Assembly (NCBI GenBank): GCA_902762955.1 | Contig: CACWQH010000028.1 | Location: forward strand, 1-37,569 | Reading direction: 5' to 3' | From: an uncultured Lachnospiraceae bacterium | GTDB taxonomy: Bacteria > Bacillota > Clostridia > Lachnospirales > Lachnospiraceae | Length of the DNA: 37,569 nt | Part shown: positions 20,859 through 29,489 of the stretch, one piece after another | How positions within the stretch are numbered: the first letter of the stretch is position 1 | Layout of the letters: each line of letters starts with the position of its first letter | The notes under the pieces: generated by a model | Databases searched by the model: none | The model's input: only the letters and a program-made list of their open reading frames with translations | What the model was told of the DNA's origin: nothing | Program-made: the position numbers and the translations under genes

Positions 20859-22172
20859 ATGTATAAGGATATTTCCGGACTTGTTCTTTACCGCGATTTG
20901 AGTGGTGACAGCATATTATATAAGATGGCCGAGATTTTTCATGACAGGGATAACAAGCTCTGTGATGATGCGACGATAATAAGCAGATTTTACAGTCAGG
21001 TAAAGCGGATTCTTGATGTTGCAACAAGCTTTGGCTTTAACAGAAATCTGTGGCAGGATTATCTTGCGTTTTATCTGATTACCAATGAGAATTCATTTAC
21101 TCTTACCTGTGAGAAGGTTGGGGCAGGAGATGGTACAGTCAATAAGTTTGCCAAGAATGATTATGACATTTTTAACAGACTCTTTCATTATGATTTTTCT
21201 AAGATTGAGGCGGAGCTTGGCATAGACTGTTTTTCGACCATAACCAATTATAAGTCGCTTCCTAAAAAGGAACAGATGTATAACCAAAATGTCAGTGAAA
21301 AGGTTAGATATATAAGTGACCACGTAAGTGAGGCTTCAAATGTTGATGAAATATTTGACATTATGACGGATTTTTATAAGCATTACGGAGTGGGCATGTT
21401 TGGTCTTAACAAGGCATTTCGTATAAGCCACGAGGAGAGTAAGGATCTGGAGTTTATAGCTATCAACAACACCGATAAGGTTATGCTTTCTGATCTGGTG
21501 GGCTATGAGATTCAAAAGAAGAAGCTTGTGGATAATACCGAGGCTTTTGTAAACGGAAGAAAGGCCAACAATGTTCTTTTGTTTGGCGACAGCGGAACAG
21601 GTAAGTCGACGAGTATTAAGGCGATTATTAACGAATACTACGATCAGGGACTTAGGATGATAGAGATTTACAAGCATCAGTTCAAGGATCTATCTGCCGT
21701 TATATCGCATATTAAAAACAGAAATTACAAGTTTATCATATATATGGATGATCTTTCTTTTGAGGAATTTGAGATAGAGTACAAGTATCTTAAGGCGGTT
21801 ATTGAGGGTGGTCTTGAGACCAAGCCGGATAATGTGCTTATATATGCGACATCCAACAGAAGACATATCATCAAGGAAACCTGGAATGACCGCGATGATG
21901 TCGAGATGGATAACGGTATGCATAAGTCGGATACCATGCAGGAGAAGCTTTCTTTGGTACACAGATTTGGTGTTACGATCAGCTATTCCAAGCCTTCAAA
22001 GAAGGAATTTAATACGATTGTTACCGAGCTTGCCAAGCGTTATCCGGAGATTACACTAAGTGATGAGGAGCTTTGTGCCAAGGCTAATATGTGGGAGCTT
22101 TCCCATGGCGGCGTATCGGGTAGAACGGCTCAGCAGTTTATAAATTATCTGCTCGGACAGATTGAGGGATAG
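20859..22172 (+). CDS. DUF815 family AAA ATPase
   Basis: A 437-residue protein. The N-terminal 200 residues are helical and specific to this family; the C-terminal AAA module begins at [14 protein letters not shown] and has the P-loop GDSGTGKST (243-251), Walker [13 protein letters not shown] (about 292-303), an Asn-containing sensor [12 protein letters not shown], and the C-terminal helical lid ending in [18 protein letters not shown]815 proteins are AAA ATPases of unknown substrate. The start is ATG 20859, five bases after AAGGAG, rather than GTG 20853, which overlaps that site. The stop codon lies in the first unit of a tandem repeat. Confidence 0.88.
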   Translation: MYKDISGLVLYRDLSGDSILYKMAEIFHDRDNKLCDDATIISRFYSQVKRILDVATSFGFNRNLWQDYLAFYLITNENSFTLTCEKVGAGDGTVNKFAKNDYDIFNRLFHYDFSKIEAELGIDCFSTITNYKSLPKKEQMYNQNVSEKVRYISDHVSEASNVDEIFDIMTDFYKHYGVGMFGLNKAFRISHEESKDLEFIAINNTDKVMLSDLVGYEIQKKKLVDNTEAFVNGRKANNVLLFGDSGTGKSTSIKAIINEYYDQGLRMIEIYKHQFKDLSAVISHIKNRNYKFIIYMDDLSFEEFEIEYKYLKAVIEGGLETKPDNVLIYATSNRRHIIKETWNDRDDVEMDNGMHKSDTMQEKLSLVHRFGVTISYSKPSKKEFNTIVTELAKRYPEITLSDEELCAKANMWELSHGGVSGRTAQQFINYLLGQIEG

Positions 22173-22320
22173 AAAGCTTATAAATTGTCCGATGGATAGA
22201 TTGAAGGATGGAAAGCTTATAATTGTCCTAAAGGTAGATTGAAGGATAGAAAGCTTATAAATTGTCCGATCGATAGATTGAAGGATAGTAAGCTTATAAT
22301 TGCCCTAAAGGTAGATTGAT
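22159..22320. repeat. Tandem repeat, two copies of a 77-bp dimer (39+38)
   Basis: Four units begin with AGATTGA(A/G)GGAT: 22159-22197, 22198-22235, 22236-22274 and 22275-22312, with a fifth cut after AGATTGAT. Units one and three (39 bases, ending GTCCGATxGAT) resemble each other, as do two and four (38 bases, ending CCTAAAGGT), so a 77-bp dimer was duplicated. All units contain AAGCTTATAA. The first unit covers the last codons and the stop of the DUF815 gene. Confidence 0.85.
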
Positions 22321-22335
22321 AGAAAAAGGAACATA

Positions 22336-22983
22336 ATGACTAAAAAAGAACGAATAAATGAAATTATAAAAATACTAAATGAAGAATACGGCACGGATTT
22401 TAAAACTTATCTGGAGCATAATAATGCGTGGGAGCTTTTGGTGGCGACCATCCTTAGTGCACAGTGTACGGATGCAAGGGTAAATATCGTGACGAAGGAT
22501 TTGTTCGTTAAATATCCGGATGTGCATGCTTTTGCCAAAGCAAAGCAGTCGGAGCTTGAAAAGGATATTTATTCGACCGGCTTTTATAAGAATAAGGCTA
22601 AAAATATCATAGCCTGTGCAAATGAGGTTATTGAAAGGCATGGTGGAGAGGTACCGTCAGATATCGACGAATTAACTAAGCTTTCAGGAGTAGGAAGAAA
22701 AACCGCAAATGTTATACGAGGCAATATTTTTGATGAACCGAGCATCGTGGTTGATACACATGTTAAGAGAATATCAAATCTGCTCGGACTTACCAGGGAG
22801 CAGGATCCTGTTAAGATAGAATATGCTCTTATGAAGTGTCTGCCCAAGGAACAGTGGATACTTTATAATCTTCAGATTATTGCACATGGAAGAAAGATTT
22901 GTATAGCAAGAAGACCAAAATGTGATGAGTGCGTTTTGGCAGGAGTTTGTCCGTCCGCTAAAAATAAGAAAAAAGCTAATTAA
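22336..22983 (+). CDS. nth: Endonuclease III
   Basis: A 215-residue DNA glycosylase/AP lyase for oxidised pyrimidines in base excision repair. The helix-hairpin-helix LSGVGRKTANVI contains the catalytic Lys122; Asp140 lies in VVDTHVKR. The [4Fe-4S] cluster ligands are Cys189, Cys196, Cys199 and Cys205 (C-x6-C-x2-C-x5-C). Length is standard. AAAAGGA precedes ATG 22336. The upstream gap is the tandem repeat. Confidence 0.97.
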   Translation: MTKKERINEIIKILNEEYGTDFKTYLEHNNAWELLVATILSAQCTDARVNIVTKDLFVKYPDVHAFAKAKQSELEKDIYSTGFYKNKAKNIIACANEVIERHGGEVPSDIDELTKLSGVGRKTANVIRGNIFDEPSIVVDTHVKRISNLLGLTREQDPVKIEYALMKCLPKEQWILYNLQIIAHGRKICIARRPKCDECVLAGVCPSAKNKKKAN

Positions 22984-23026
22984 CAGCCTAAAATAGATAT
23001 AGGCAGATGCTAGTTGGTGCTGTTTT
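22982..23026. terminator. Possible bidirectional terminator between convergent genes
   Basis: AACAGC (22982-22987) can pair with GCTGTT (23019-23024), followed by TTT, and enclose GCCTA/TAGGC (22986-22990, 23000-23004). The structure overlaps the stop regions of nth and the minus-strand gene. Stems are short, so the call is tentative. Confidence 0.35.
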
Positions 23027-23639
23027 GAGTTTTAAGACTATCTAATTTACTCACGATTAGATTTTTAGATAAAGAATTTATATCTTCGGCTTTTTCTTCA
23101 AGCTTTTTGAAACCGGCTTCATCGTTTGAGTCAAGGTATATCTTGCCAAGCATTTCATAGTCGGTGCTTAGATCTGAGCCGATTTCGATGCTGTATTCCA
23201 AAACCATTTTGGCAGCGTCTGTTTTATCAATATTGATAAATTCTTTTGAAAGCTTATTTAAAAGCCGTATCAGCTGGCTGTAATTATTGTCGTACTCGCT
23301 TAAGGCTTCGAGGTTTGCGGGACCATACATCATTTTAAGATCTGTGTTGGTATACTCCGACAGATTTATAAACTTTTTTTCGGAAAGACGGGTCAGTTCG
23401 TCATAAATGTCAGAAAAACCGGCATTTTTTACCTCATTTATAGGCAGTTTATCAAAAGATAACGTGATATAATCAAGATTGGATATATCTGCACGCCTTA
23501 CAGAGTTCGCTTCGCTTTCGCGATTCCAGAATTCCGTAAGTGTACGTTTGGCTTTTTTGTTTTGATATGCTATGGCTCTAAAGGCAGCAAAGCCAACCAG
23601 TAAAGTTGCACATATTATTATATAATTTACGTAACCCAT
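23010..23639 (-). CDS. Membrane-anchored TPR-like protein of unknown function
   Basis: A 209-residue protein with one N-terminal membrane helix (about residues 5-24, few positive charges before it and KKAKR after it), then a soluble, mostly helical domain. The C-terminal third (DKTDAAKMVLEYSIEIGSDL, then STDYEMLGKIYLD) has the spacing of paired TPR-like helices. I do not recognise a named family. AAAGGA lies about six bases before ATG 23639. It is convergent with nth and divergent from the small peptide gene; the two start codons are 31 bases apart. Confidence 0.7.
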   Translation of the reverse strand: MGYVNYIIICATLLVGFAAFRAIAYQNKKAKRTLTEFWNRESEANSVRRADISNLDYITLSFDKLPINEVKNAGFSDIYDELTRLSEKKFINLSEYTNTDLKMMYGPANLEALSEYDNNYSQLIRLLNKLSKEFINIDKTDAAKMVLEYSIEIGSDLSTDYEMLGKIYLDSNDEAGFKKLEEKAEDINSLSKNLIVSKLDSLKTQNSTN

Positions 23640-23669
23640 AAATTTTTCCTTTCAGGAGGTACATTGTAA

Positions 23670-23774
23670 ATGATTAATTTTAATAACAAGAAAAAACAAA
23701 AGCTTATTTCAGCCATAATTTGTATAGTTTTGGTTTTGGCTATGGTTATAACACTTTTGGTATCTGCATTATAG
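23670..23774 (+). CDS. 34-residue membrane peptide
   Basis: A short frame, ATG 23670 to TAG 23772, with AGGAGGT (23654-23660) nine bases upstream, one of the best ribosome sites in the window. The product is MINFNNKKKQKL followed by about twenty hydrophobic residues ending in VSAL, so a single membrane helix with a basic cytoplasmic start. No family is recognised. It lies 43 bases before the VanW gene in the same direction with no clear terminator between, so it may be co-transcribed. Coding status rests on the ribosome site and on the hydrophobic composition. Confidence 0.6.
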   Translation: MINFNNKKKQKLISAIICIVLVLAMVITLLVSAL

Positions 23775-23817
23775 GATACCATTATTATTATTTTTTTTCA
23801 AGGATGGCGGTATTTTA

Positions 23818-25386
23818 ATGAAAATTGATAAGCTGTATTTTTTAAAGAAAATTAAATTGAAGGGAGTTGCCTTGGCGGTAGGAACAATGCTTTTTGCGTC
23901 ACTTGCAGGCGTATATAACGTACATGCCGAGGAAGCGGATGCACAGCCTGTTCAGCCGGAGACCGAATCATCACAGCCCGGTGATTCAGATGGCAGAATT
24001 CTCCCAAATGTATATGTGGGTGGAACCAATGTAGGTGGTATGACATTAGAGGAGGCAAAAAATGCATGCGCCGCATTTGTTGAAGGTGTAAATGCATCCT
24101 CCATAACATTTACCTGTGGAGATAATAATGTCAGTGTACCTCTTTCTGAGATAGGTGTTTCAACAGATGCGGACAGGGTTGTCGAGGCAGCTTACAGTTA
24201 TGGACGCAAAGGAAATGTTTTAAAAAGATTTAAAGAGAAAAAAGAACTTGAATATGGTGGAACAAAGGAGCTTGAGCTTAGCTTTACTCTGGGTGGAGAC
24301 GCATATGCCAATCTTGAAAATGTATTTGCCGGTTTCAATGTTGAGCCGTCATCGGCATCTATCGAGATGGTAGACGGTTCATTTCAGATTCAGCCGGAGG
24401 CTGTCGGCATAACAGTAGATACTCAGGCGAGTATCGATCAATTTCAAAATGTGTTAGGCCAGACAACGGATTTTAGTAATGTCAGTATGGAGCTTGTATA
24501 TACCGAGGCAGAGCCTGAGGTTACGAGTGATGCATTAAATGGAATTACCGATAAGCTGGGTGAATATACAACCACTTACAGTGGTGATGCCGGACGTATG
24601 GCAAATGTTGAAAATGCATGTAATTTTATAAATGGTACTCTGGTTTTACCGGGAGAAGAATTTGATACGGATGCTACCATCAGACCTTATACCGAGGAAA
24701 ATGGTTATCATTATGCTGCTGAGTACAGTAATGGAACTGTAGTTCAGGGACTCGGTGGAGGCGTATGTCAGGTTTCAACCACGCTTTACAATGCGGTTTT
24801 GTATTCGGAGCTTGAGGTAACACAGCGTGCCAACCATAGTCTTACAGTTGGATATGTCAAGCTCGCTCAGGATGCGGCTATTTCCGGAGATGTAAAGAAT
24901 TTTAAATTCAGAAATAGCACGGACACACCGATTTATATAGCCGGTGCCTGTGAAAATGGTGAGATTACATTTGCTATTTTTGGCAAAGAGACAAGACCTG
25001 AGAACAGGACTCTGGAATTTGAGTCGGTTCTTGTGGAAACTATATCACCGGGTGAGGCGATAGTTGAGGTGGATGAAAGCCTTCCTGCCGGAACCAGAAA
25101 TGTTACCCAGAAGGCTCATACGGGATATGTGGCAGAGCTTTGGAAGCATGTTTATGTAGATGGTCAGCTTACTGATTCTGTTAAGATTAATACGAGCCAG
25201 TATATGTCTACACCGGAACACGTAACAGTAGGTCCGGATACACCGGAAGAAGTATCAGAAAATCCGGATGAAACACCTGCTGATGCACCTGCGGAAACGC
25301 CTGCCGAAACACCTGCGGTTCCTGCTGAAGCACCTGCAGATCCTGCACCTGCTGAGGATCCTCCTGCAGATGCACCTATTGAGTAG
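23818..25386 (+). CDS. VanW family secreted protein
   Basis: A 522-residue exported protein. The signal peptide ends near residue 37 (YNVHA-E). A peptidoglycan-binding-like or YoaR-type region (about 50-240) is followed by the VanW domain, with GGGVCQVSTTLYNAVLYSEL and RANHSLTVGYVK (about 318-350). A G5-like segment follows (about 395-450), then a Pro/Ala/Glu-rich tail (PADAPAETPAETPA) that ends without a sortase motif. VanW proteins occur in vancomycin-resistance clusters and widely in Clostridia; their reaction is not established. The ribosome site is weak. No other van gene is near. Confidence 0.9.
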   Translation: MKIDKLYFLKKIKLKGVALAVGTMLFASLAGVYNVHAEEADAQPVQPETESSQPGDSDGRILPNVYVGGTNVGGMTLEEAKNACAAFVEGVNASSITFTCGDNNVSVPLSEIGVSTDADRVVEAAYSYGRKGNVLKRFKEKKELEYGGTKELELSFTLGGDAYANLENVFAGFNVEPSSASIEMVDGSFQIQPEAVGITVDTQASIDQFQNVLGQTTDFSNVSMELVYTEAEPEVTSDALNGITDKLGEYTTTYSGDAGRMANVENACNFINGTLVLPGEEFDTDATIRPYTEENGYHYAAEYSNGTVVQGLGGGVCQVSTTLYNAVLYSELEVTQRANHSLTVGYVKLAQDAAISGDVKNFKFRNSTDTPIYIAGACENGEITFAIFGKETRPENRTLEFESVLVETISPGEAIVEVDESLPAGTRNVTQKAHTGYVAELWKHVYVDGQLTDSVKINTSQYMSTPEHVTVGPDTPEEVSENPDETPADAPAETPAETPAVPAEAPADPAPAEDPPADAPIE

Positions 25387-25424
25387 CTGTTAAGTAAAGA
25401 AGTTTTGAGATAAATGAGGGCTCT

Positions 25425-26411
25425 ATGGAACTTGGAACCTTAAATGAACTTGTTAATACACGTTCGGTTACAAAGCATGTCAGAAAACATAATAAGGCAC
25501 TGAAGCAGGGCGTTGGAATCGGAAATGATTTTTCCCTTGCCGGGGATGTGGTATCCTGTGAGGGTGTTTCCTGTGATCCTTATATAGCCTGGGTTAAGGC
25601 GATGAATAATCTTGCTGTTTCGTGTGCCGAGCCTGTTGGTGTGAGGCTTGTTATGCTGCTCCCTGAGTCGGTGAGTGAGGCGGATATAAAGCTTTATATG
25701 AAGGAATTTAATTCTCTGGCGGACGAAGAGGACATACAGATACTCGGAGGTCATACCGGGGTAGGAAGGGCATATAACAAGGCAAGCTTTGTAGTTACAG
25801 CATATGGTTCGGTGGCCGGCGATAATGGAAAAAATAATTGTGAAGTGCTTGCCGGTGATATAAATAAAATTGCACCGGGCGACAGAATTATCATGCTTGG
25901 ATATGCCGGACTTATGGGTACGGATATTATCGCAAGAAGTAAGAGGGATGAGCTTGGTAAAAGATTTGCATATAGCTACATAGAAGGAGCATATTTTAAC
26001 AAAGAGGAATATGCTATAAGAGATAAGGTTCGGATTTTAGTCGATACATTTGGAAAAGATGTGCTTTATATGCATGATGTTTCACATGGTGGCATATACG
26101 GAGCACTCTGGCAGCTTGGAGTCAAGATAAAGCATGGAATAAATATAAATCATGCAAGCATACCGATTAAGCAGGAAACGGTTGAGATATGTGAGTTTTT
26201 TGACATCAATCCTTATATGCTGGACGGAACCGGAGCAGTGATTGCGGTTGTGAGAGATGAGTCGGAGAACGAAAAAGGATTGCCTGTGACAGCTATCGGC
26301 AGAGTAACCGATGACAATAATAAGGTAGTTATGCTTGGTGATGTAAAAGAACCGGAACAGAGATTTCTTTCGCCGGTTAAGGGTGATGAGATTTATAAGG
26401 TAGTATATTAA
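25425..26411 (+). CDS. AIR synthase-related protein (HypE-like)
   Basis: A 328-residue protein of the PurM/HypE/SelD/ThiL superfamily, ATP-binding enzymes that phosphorylate or dehydrate substrates. The N-terminal half has GIGNDFSLAGD and SCAEPVGVRLVMLLP; ILGGHTGV is the typical central strand; the C-terminal half has MHDVSHGGIYGALW and YMLDGTGAVIAVV, close to HypE. HypE needs a C-terminal PRICG-like Cys for hydrogenase maturation; this protein ends in DEIYKVVY without it, so it is unlikely to be a true HypE. No hyp genes are near. It is in line with the AsnC/aminotransferase genes that follow. Confidence 0.82.
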   Translation: MELGTLNELVNTRSVTKHVRKHNKALKQGVGIGNDFSLAGDVVSCEGVSCDPYIAWVKAMNNLAVSCAEPVGVRLVMLLPESVSEADIKLYMKEFNSLADEEDIQILGGHTGVGRAYNKASFVVTAYGSVAGDNGKNNCEVLAGDINKIAPGDRIIMLGYAGLMGTDIIARSKRDELGKRFAYSYIEGAYFNKEEYAIRDKVRILVDTFGKDVLYMHDVSHGGIYGALWQLGVKIKHGININHASIPIKQETVEICEFFDINPYMLDGTGAVIAVVRDESENEKGLPVTAIGRVTDDNNKVVMLGDVKEPEQRFLSPVKGDEIYKVVY

Positions 26412-26468
26412 ATTAATTTTGATAAAAATATATTAATCACGCAAGTCGTGGTGGAAAAGAGGTTAAGT

Positions 26469-26951
26469 ATGAACACTGAGATTTTAAAGCTTTTGGAAAC
26501 AGACAGCAAGCTTTCCGTTAAGGATATAGCGGATATGCTCGGACTTGATGAGGCAGCAGTCGCGGCGGACATCAAGGCTATGGAGGATAAGAAGATAATA
26601 TGTGGTTATCATACCATGATTGACTGGGATAAGGTTGCAGAGGAAAAGGTTACGGCACTTATCGAGATTAAGGTTACTCCGCAGCGTGGACAGGGCTTTG
26701 ACAAAATCGCAGAGAGAATATACAACTTCGAAGAAGTGAGTGCTGTATATCTTATGGCAGGTGCATTTGATTTTACCGTTATACTTCAGGGTAAGACACT
26801 TAAGGAGGTTTCCATGTTTGTATCGAATAAGCTTGCGGTTATGGAAACTGTTGTAAGTACCTCTACTAATTTTGTTCTTAAGAAATACAAGGATCACGGC
26901 ATAATATTTGACGTTGAGAAAAAAGATGAAAGGTTGGCAATTATTCCATGA
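26469..26951 (+). CDS. Lrp/AsnC family regulator
   Basis: A 160-residue transcription factor. The N-terminal winged helix (residues 1-55, SVKDIADMLGLDEAAVAADI) is followed by a RAM effector domain (about 65-145) with GAFDFTVILQG. Family members sense amino acids. I place the start at ATG 26469, five to six bases after AGAGGT, not at the GTG 26448 which has no site. The stop overlaps the aminotransferase start by four bases (ATGA), so the two are translationally coupled and the regulator probably controls this enzyme. Confidence 0.9.
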   Translation: MNTEILKLLETDSKLSVKDIADMLGLDEAAVAADIKAMEDKKIICGYHTMIDWDKVAEEKVTALIEIKVTPQRGQGFDKIAERIYNFEEVSAVYLMAGAFDFTVILQGKTLKEVSMFVSNKLAVMETVVSTSTNFVLKKYKDHGIIFDVEKKDERLAIIP

Positions 26952-28123
26952 GAAATCCATTATCTAAGACAATTCAGGATATTAAGCCTTCGGGCATAAG
27001 AAAATTTTTTGATATAGTAAGTGAGATGCCGGAGGCTATTTCACTCGGTGTTGGTGAGCCGGACTTCGATACACCATGGCATATCCGTGAGGAGGGTATC
27101 TATTCTCTTGAAAAGGGAAGAACCTTCTATACCTCAAACTCAGGGCTTCTCGAACTGAGAGAGGAAATCTGTAAATGGTACAAGAGAAAATACGATGTTG
27201 ATTATGACTATAAGAAGGAGGCACTTCTTACGGTCGGAGGCAGCGAGGGTATAGATGTAGCACTTCGTGCCATGCTTGATCCGGGTGACGAGGTTATTAT
27301 CCCACAGCCGTGTTATGTTTCTTATGTACCTTGCGTTGAGCTTGCAGGTGGTGTACCGGTTACAATTGAGCTTAAAAATGAAAATGAATTCAGACTCACA
27401 CCGGAGGAATTGCTTGCAGCGATAACTGATAAAACAAAGATACTTATACTTGCATACCCAAGTAATCCTACAGGTGCGATTATGACCAGAGAGGATCTTG
27501 AACCTATTGCAAATATCTGTAAGGAAAAGGATATATTTGTTATCTCGGATGAGATTTATTCAGAGCTTACATATGGCGGCGAAAAGCATTGCACCATCGG
27601 TTCATTTCCGGATATGAAGGAAAGAACAATTATCATAAACGGTTTCTCGAAGGCCTATGCTATGACAGGCTGGAGACTCGGTTATGCACTTGCTCCGCAG
27701 GTAATTGCTGAGCAGATGACAAAGGTTCATCAGTTTGCAATCATGTGTGCTCCTACAACCAGCCAGTATGCAGCCATAAGTGCCATAAAAGAGGGCGATA
27801 AGGATATCGAGAAGATGAGGGAATCTTACGATAAGAGAAGACATTATCTTCTTAAGGCATTTGAGGAAATGGGACTTCCATGCTTCGAGCCGAAGGGCGC
27901 ATTTTATATGTTCCCTTGCATAAAGGAATTTGGGCTTACAAGTGACGAGTTTGCTACAAGACTTCTTCAGGAGGAGAAGCTCGCAGTTGTTCCGGGAACC
28001 GCTTTCGGTGATTGCGGAGAGGGCTTCCTTAGAATTTCTTACGCATATTCCATAGATGAATTACGAGAGGCTATGGGAAGGATAAATAATTTCATAACCA
28101 GACTGAGGGAAAAGAATGCTTAA
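26948..28123 (+). CDS. PLP-dependent aminotransferase (class I/II)
   Basis: A 391-residue fold-type I aminotransferase. The PLP lysine is K235 in NGFSKAYAMTGWRLGYA; other conserved parts are SLGVGEPDFDTP, YPSNPTGA (170-177, Asn173), and SDEIYSEL (Asp201). The C-terminal Arg lies in EGFLRISYAYS. Its substrate cannot be told from sequence; relatives act on aspartate or aromatic amino acids. It is coupled to the AsnC gene upstream and overlaps trmL by eight bases. Confidence 0.94.
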   Translation: MRNPLSKTIQDIKPSGIRKFFDIVSEMPEAISLGVGEPDFDTPWHIREEGIYSLEKGRTFYTSNSGLLELREEICKWYKRKYDVDYDYKKEALLTVGGSEGIDVALRAMLDPGDEVIIPQPCYVSYVPCVELAGGVPVTIELKNENEFRLTPEELLAAITDKTKILILAYPSNPTGAIMTREDLEPIANICKEKDIFVISDEIYSELTYGGEKHCTIGSFPDMKERTIIINGFSKAYAMTGWRLGYALAPQVIAEQMTKVHQFAIMCAPTTSQYAAISAIKEGDKDIEKMRESYDKRRHYLLKAFEEMGLPCFEPKGAFYMFPCIKEFGLTSDEFATRLLQEEKLAVVPGTAFGDCGEGFLRISYAYSIDELREAMGRINNFITRLREKNA

Positions 28124-28607
28124 TATAGTACTTCTGGAGCCTGAAATGCCGGCGAACACGGGTAACATAGGACGTACCTGTGTTGCGACGGGCACGAGGC
28201 TTCATCTTATAGAGCCTTTGGGCTTTCGCATAAATGATAAGATGTTAAAACGCGCCGGACTTGATTATTGGGAGAAGCTTGATGTGACCATCTATGATGA
28301 CTATCAGGATTTTCTGGATAAAAATCCCGGTGCGAAAATTTATATGGCAACAACCAAATCAAAGCAGACATATTCGGATGTAACCTATGAAGAGGATGCC
28401 TATATAATGTTCGGAAAAGAGAGTGCCGGCATACCGGAGGAGATTTTGCTTGATAATAAGGAAACCTGTGTACGTATTCCTATGATGCCGGAGGAACGCT
28501 CGCTCAATCTGTCTAACTCGGTGGCTGTTATACTCTATGAGGCATTGAGGCAGCAGGGATTCCCGGGACTTGAGGAGCAGGGACAGCTTCACAGGTATAG
28601 GTGGTAA
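28116..28607 (+). CDS. trmL: tRNA (cytidine(34)-2'-O)-methyltransferase
   Basis: A 163-residue SPOUT-class methyltransferase modifying the wobble base of tRNA-Leu. Motifs are LLEPEMPANTGNIGRTC (6-22), LIEPLGFRI, MFGKESAGIPEEI, and the C-terminal RSLNLSNSVAVILYEALRQQ that forms the trefoil knot. The gene begins inside the aminotransferase frame and so is in the same operon. Confidence 0.95.
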   Translation: MLNIVLLEPEMPANTGNIGRTCVATGTRLHLIEPLGFRINDKMLKRAGLDYWEKLDVTIYDDYQDFLDKNPGAKIYMATTKSKQTYSDVTYEEDAYIMFGKESAGIPEEILLDNKETCVRIPMMPEERSLNLSNSVAVILYEALRQQGFPGLEEQGQLHRYRW

Positions 28608-28654
28608 GGATAATTAATTTTTTAGTTATCTTTTAATTTAATGGAGAATACAGT

Positions 28655-29428
28655 GTGACTGAGAGTGACTTTTATTATACAAAATTATCACAAAAGAATC
28701 AGGAAATGGTGGATAGGATTTATACTGATTATTTTGACGATAAATGGCTATATTCAAAAGAAGAAAATATATTTTTTAACAAACTAAAAAATAAGCATGA
28801 TAATTATGCAACCTTTTATGTGGATGCATATCTTTTAGTGTTTAATTCACAGTGGTTTGTGATTCATGCTATAAAGACAAGCGGTGAAAGTGCATCTGTT
28901 TTTTTAATTAAGGTAATTAATGTTTATAGTATAGGAGAGTTTGATGATGAGATTGTTCCTGTCATCAAGCTTTGCTTAAAGGCATATTTAAAGTACTATT
29001 TTGATGGTATAGAGGCAATTCATTATTCTGTGGATGTGCTCACGAGAGAATATGCAAAAATGGAATATGCATTTCAAACAAATTTGTATAATCTTAATGA
29101 TGAGGATATACCTGATATTAAAGTAATTAACATACACAAATTGAAACCTTATGAAAATTGCGTATATGACGTGCCTGATAAAAAAAAGAAAAAAAGGTTA
29201 TTGGGTTATGAGGTTAACAATATACAAGATGAGAGAATGATTTACAAAAAAAGAAAAAAAGAAAAAATGGTTACTGAATTATTGTTTATGCTTGCTTTTA
29301 TCGTTTTGATATTTATTTTGGTTTTTTTTATAAAATCTACAGAAACAAGCTACTATGTTGTTCCTGCTATGCTTTTGATAAGGATAGCAACAGATGCCGG
29401 TGGAAGAGCAGGAAACAAGAAAAGGTAA
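28655..29428 (+). CDS. Unknown protein with C-terminal membrane segments, GTG start
   Basis: A 257-residue protein with no family I recognise. The first 165 residues are soluble, mixed helix and strand, rich in Tyr, Asp and Asn (YATFYVDAYLLVFNSQWFV, YLKYYFDGIEAIHY). A very basic stretch (KKKKKR, then KKRKKEKM) is followed by two hydrophobic segments (about 208-227 and 234-246). The basic clusters just before the membrane suggest that the soluble part is cytoplasmic. GTG 28655 has GGAG eight bases upstream. The gene is more AT-rich than its neighbours and has two long A-tracts near 29180 and 29250, where slippage could occur. Confidence 0.65.
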   Translation: MTESDFYYTKLSQKNQEMVDRIYTDYFDDKWLYSKEENIFFNKLKNKHDNYATFYVDAYLLVFNSQWFVIHAIKTSGESASVFLIKVINVYSIGEFDDEIVPVIKLCLKAYLKYYFDGIEAIHYSVDVLTREYAKMEYAFQTNLYNLNDEDIPDIKVINIHKLKPYENCVYDVPDKKKKKRLLGYEVNNIQDERMIYKKRKKEKMVTELLFMLAFIVLIFILVFFIKSTETSYYVVPAMLLIRIATDAGGRAGNKKR

Positions 29429-29489
29429 TATAAAAAAGATAGTGCTTCATTGCTGAAATAATTATTTACTTATTAGCTGAGGATTATAT

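Noticed and set aside
26448-26468. GTG start for the AsnC regulator
   Set aside because: AGAGGT at ideal spacing supports ATG 26469; the extra seven residues overlap that site.
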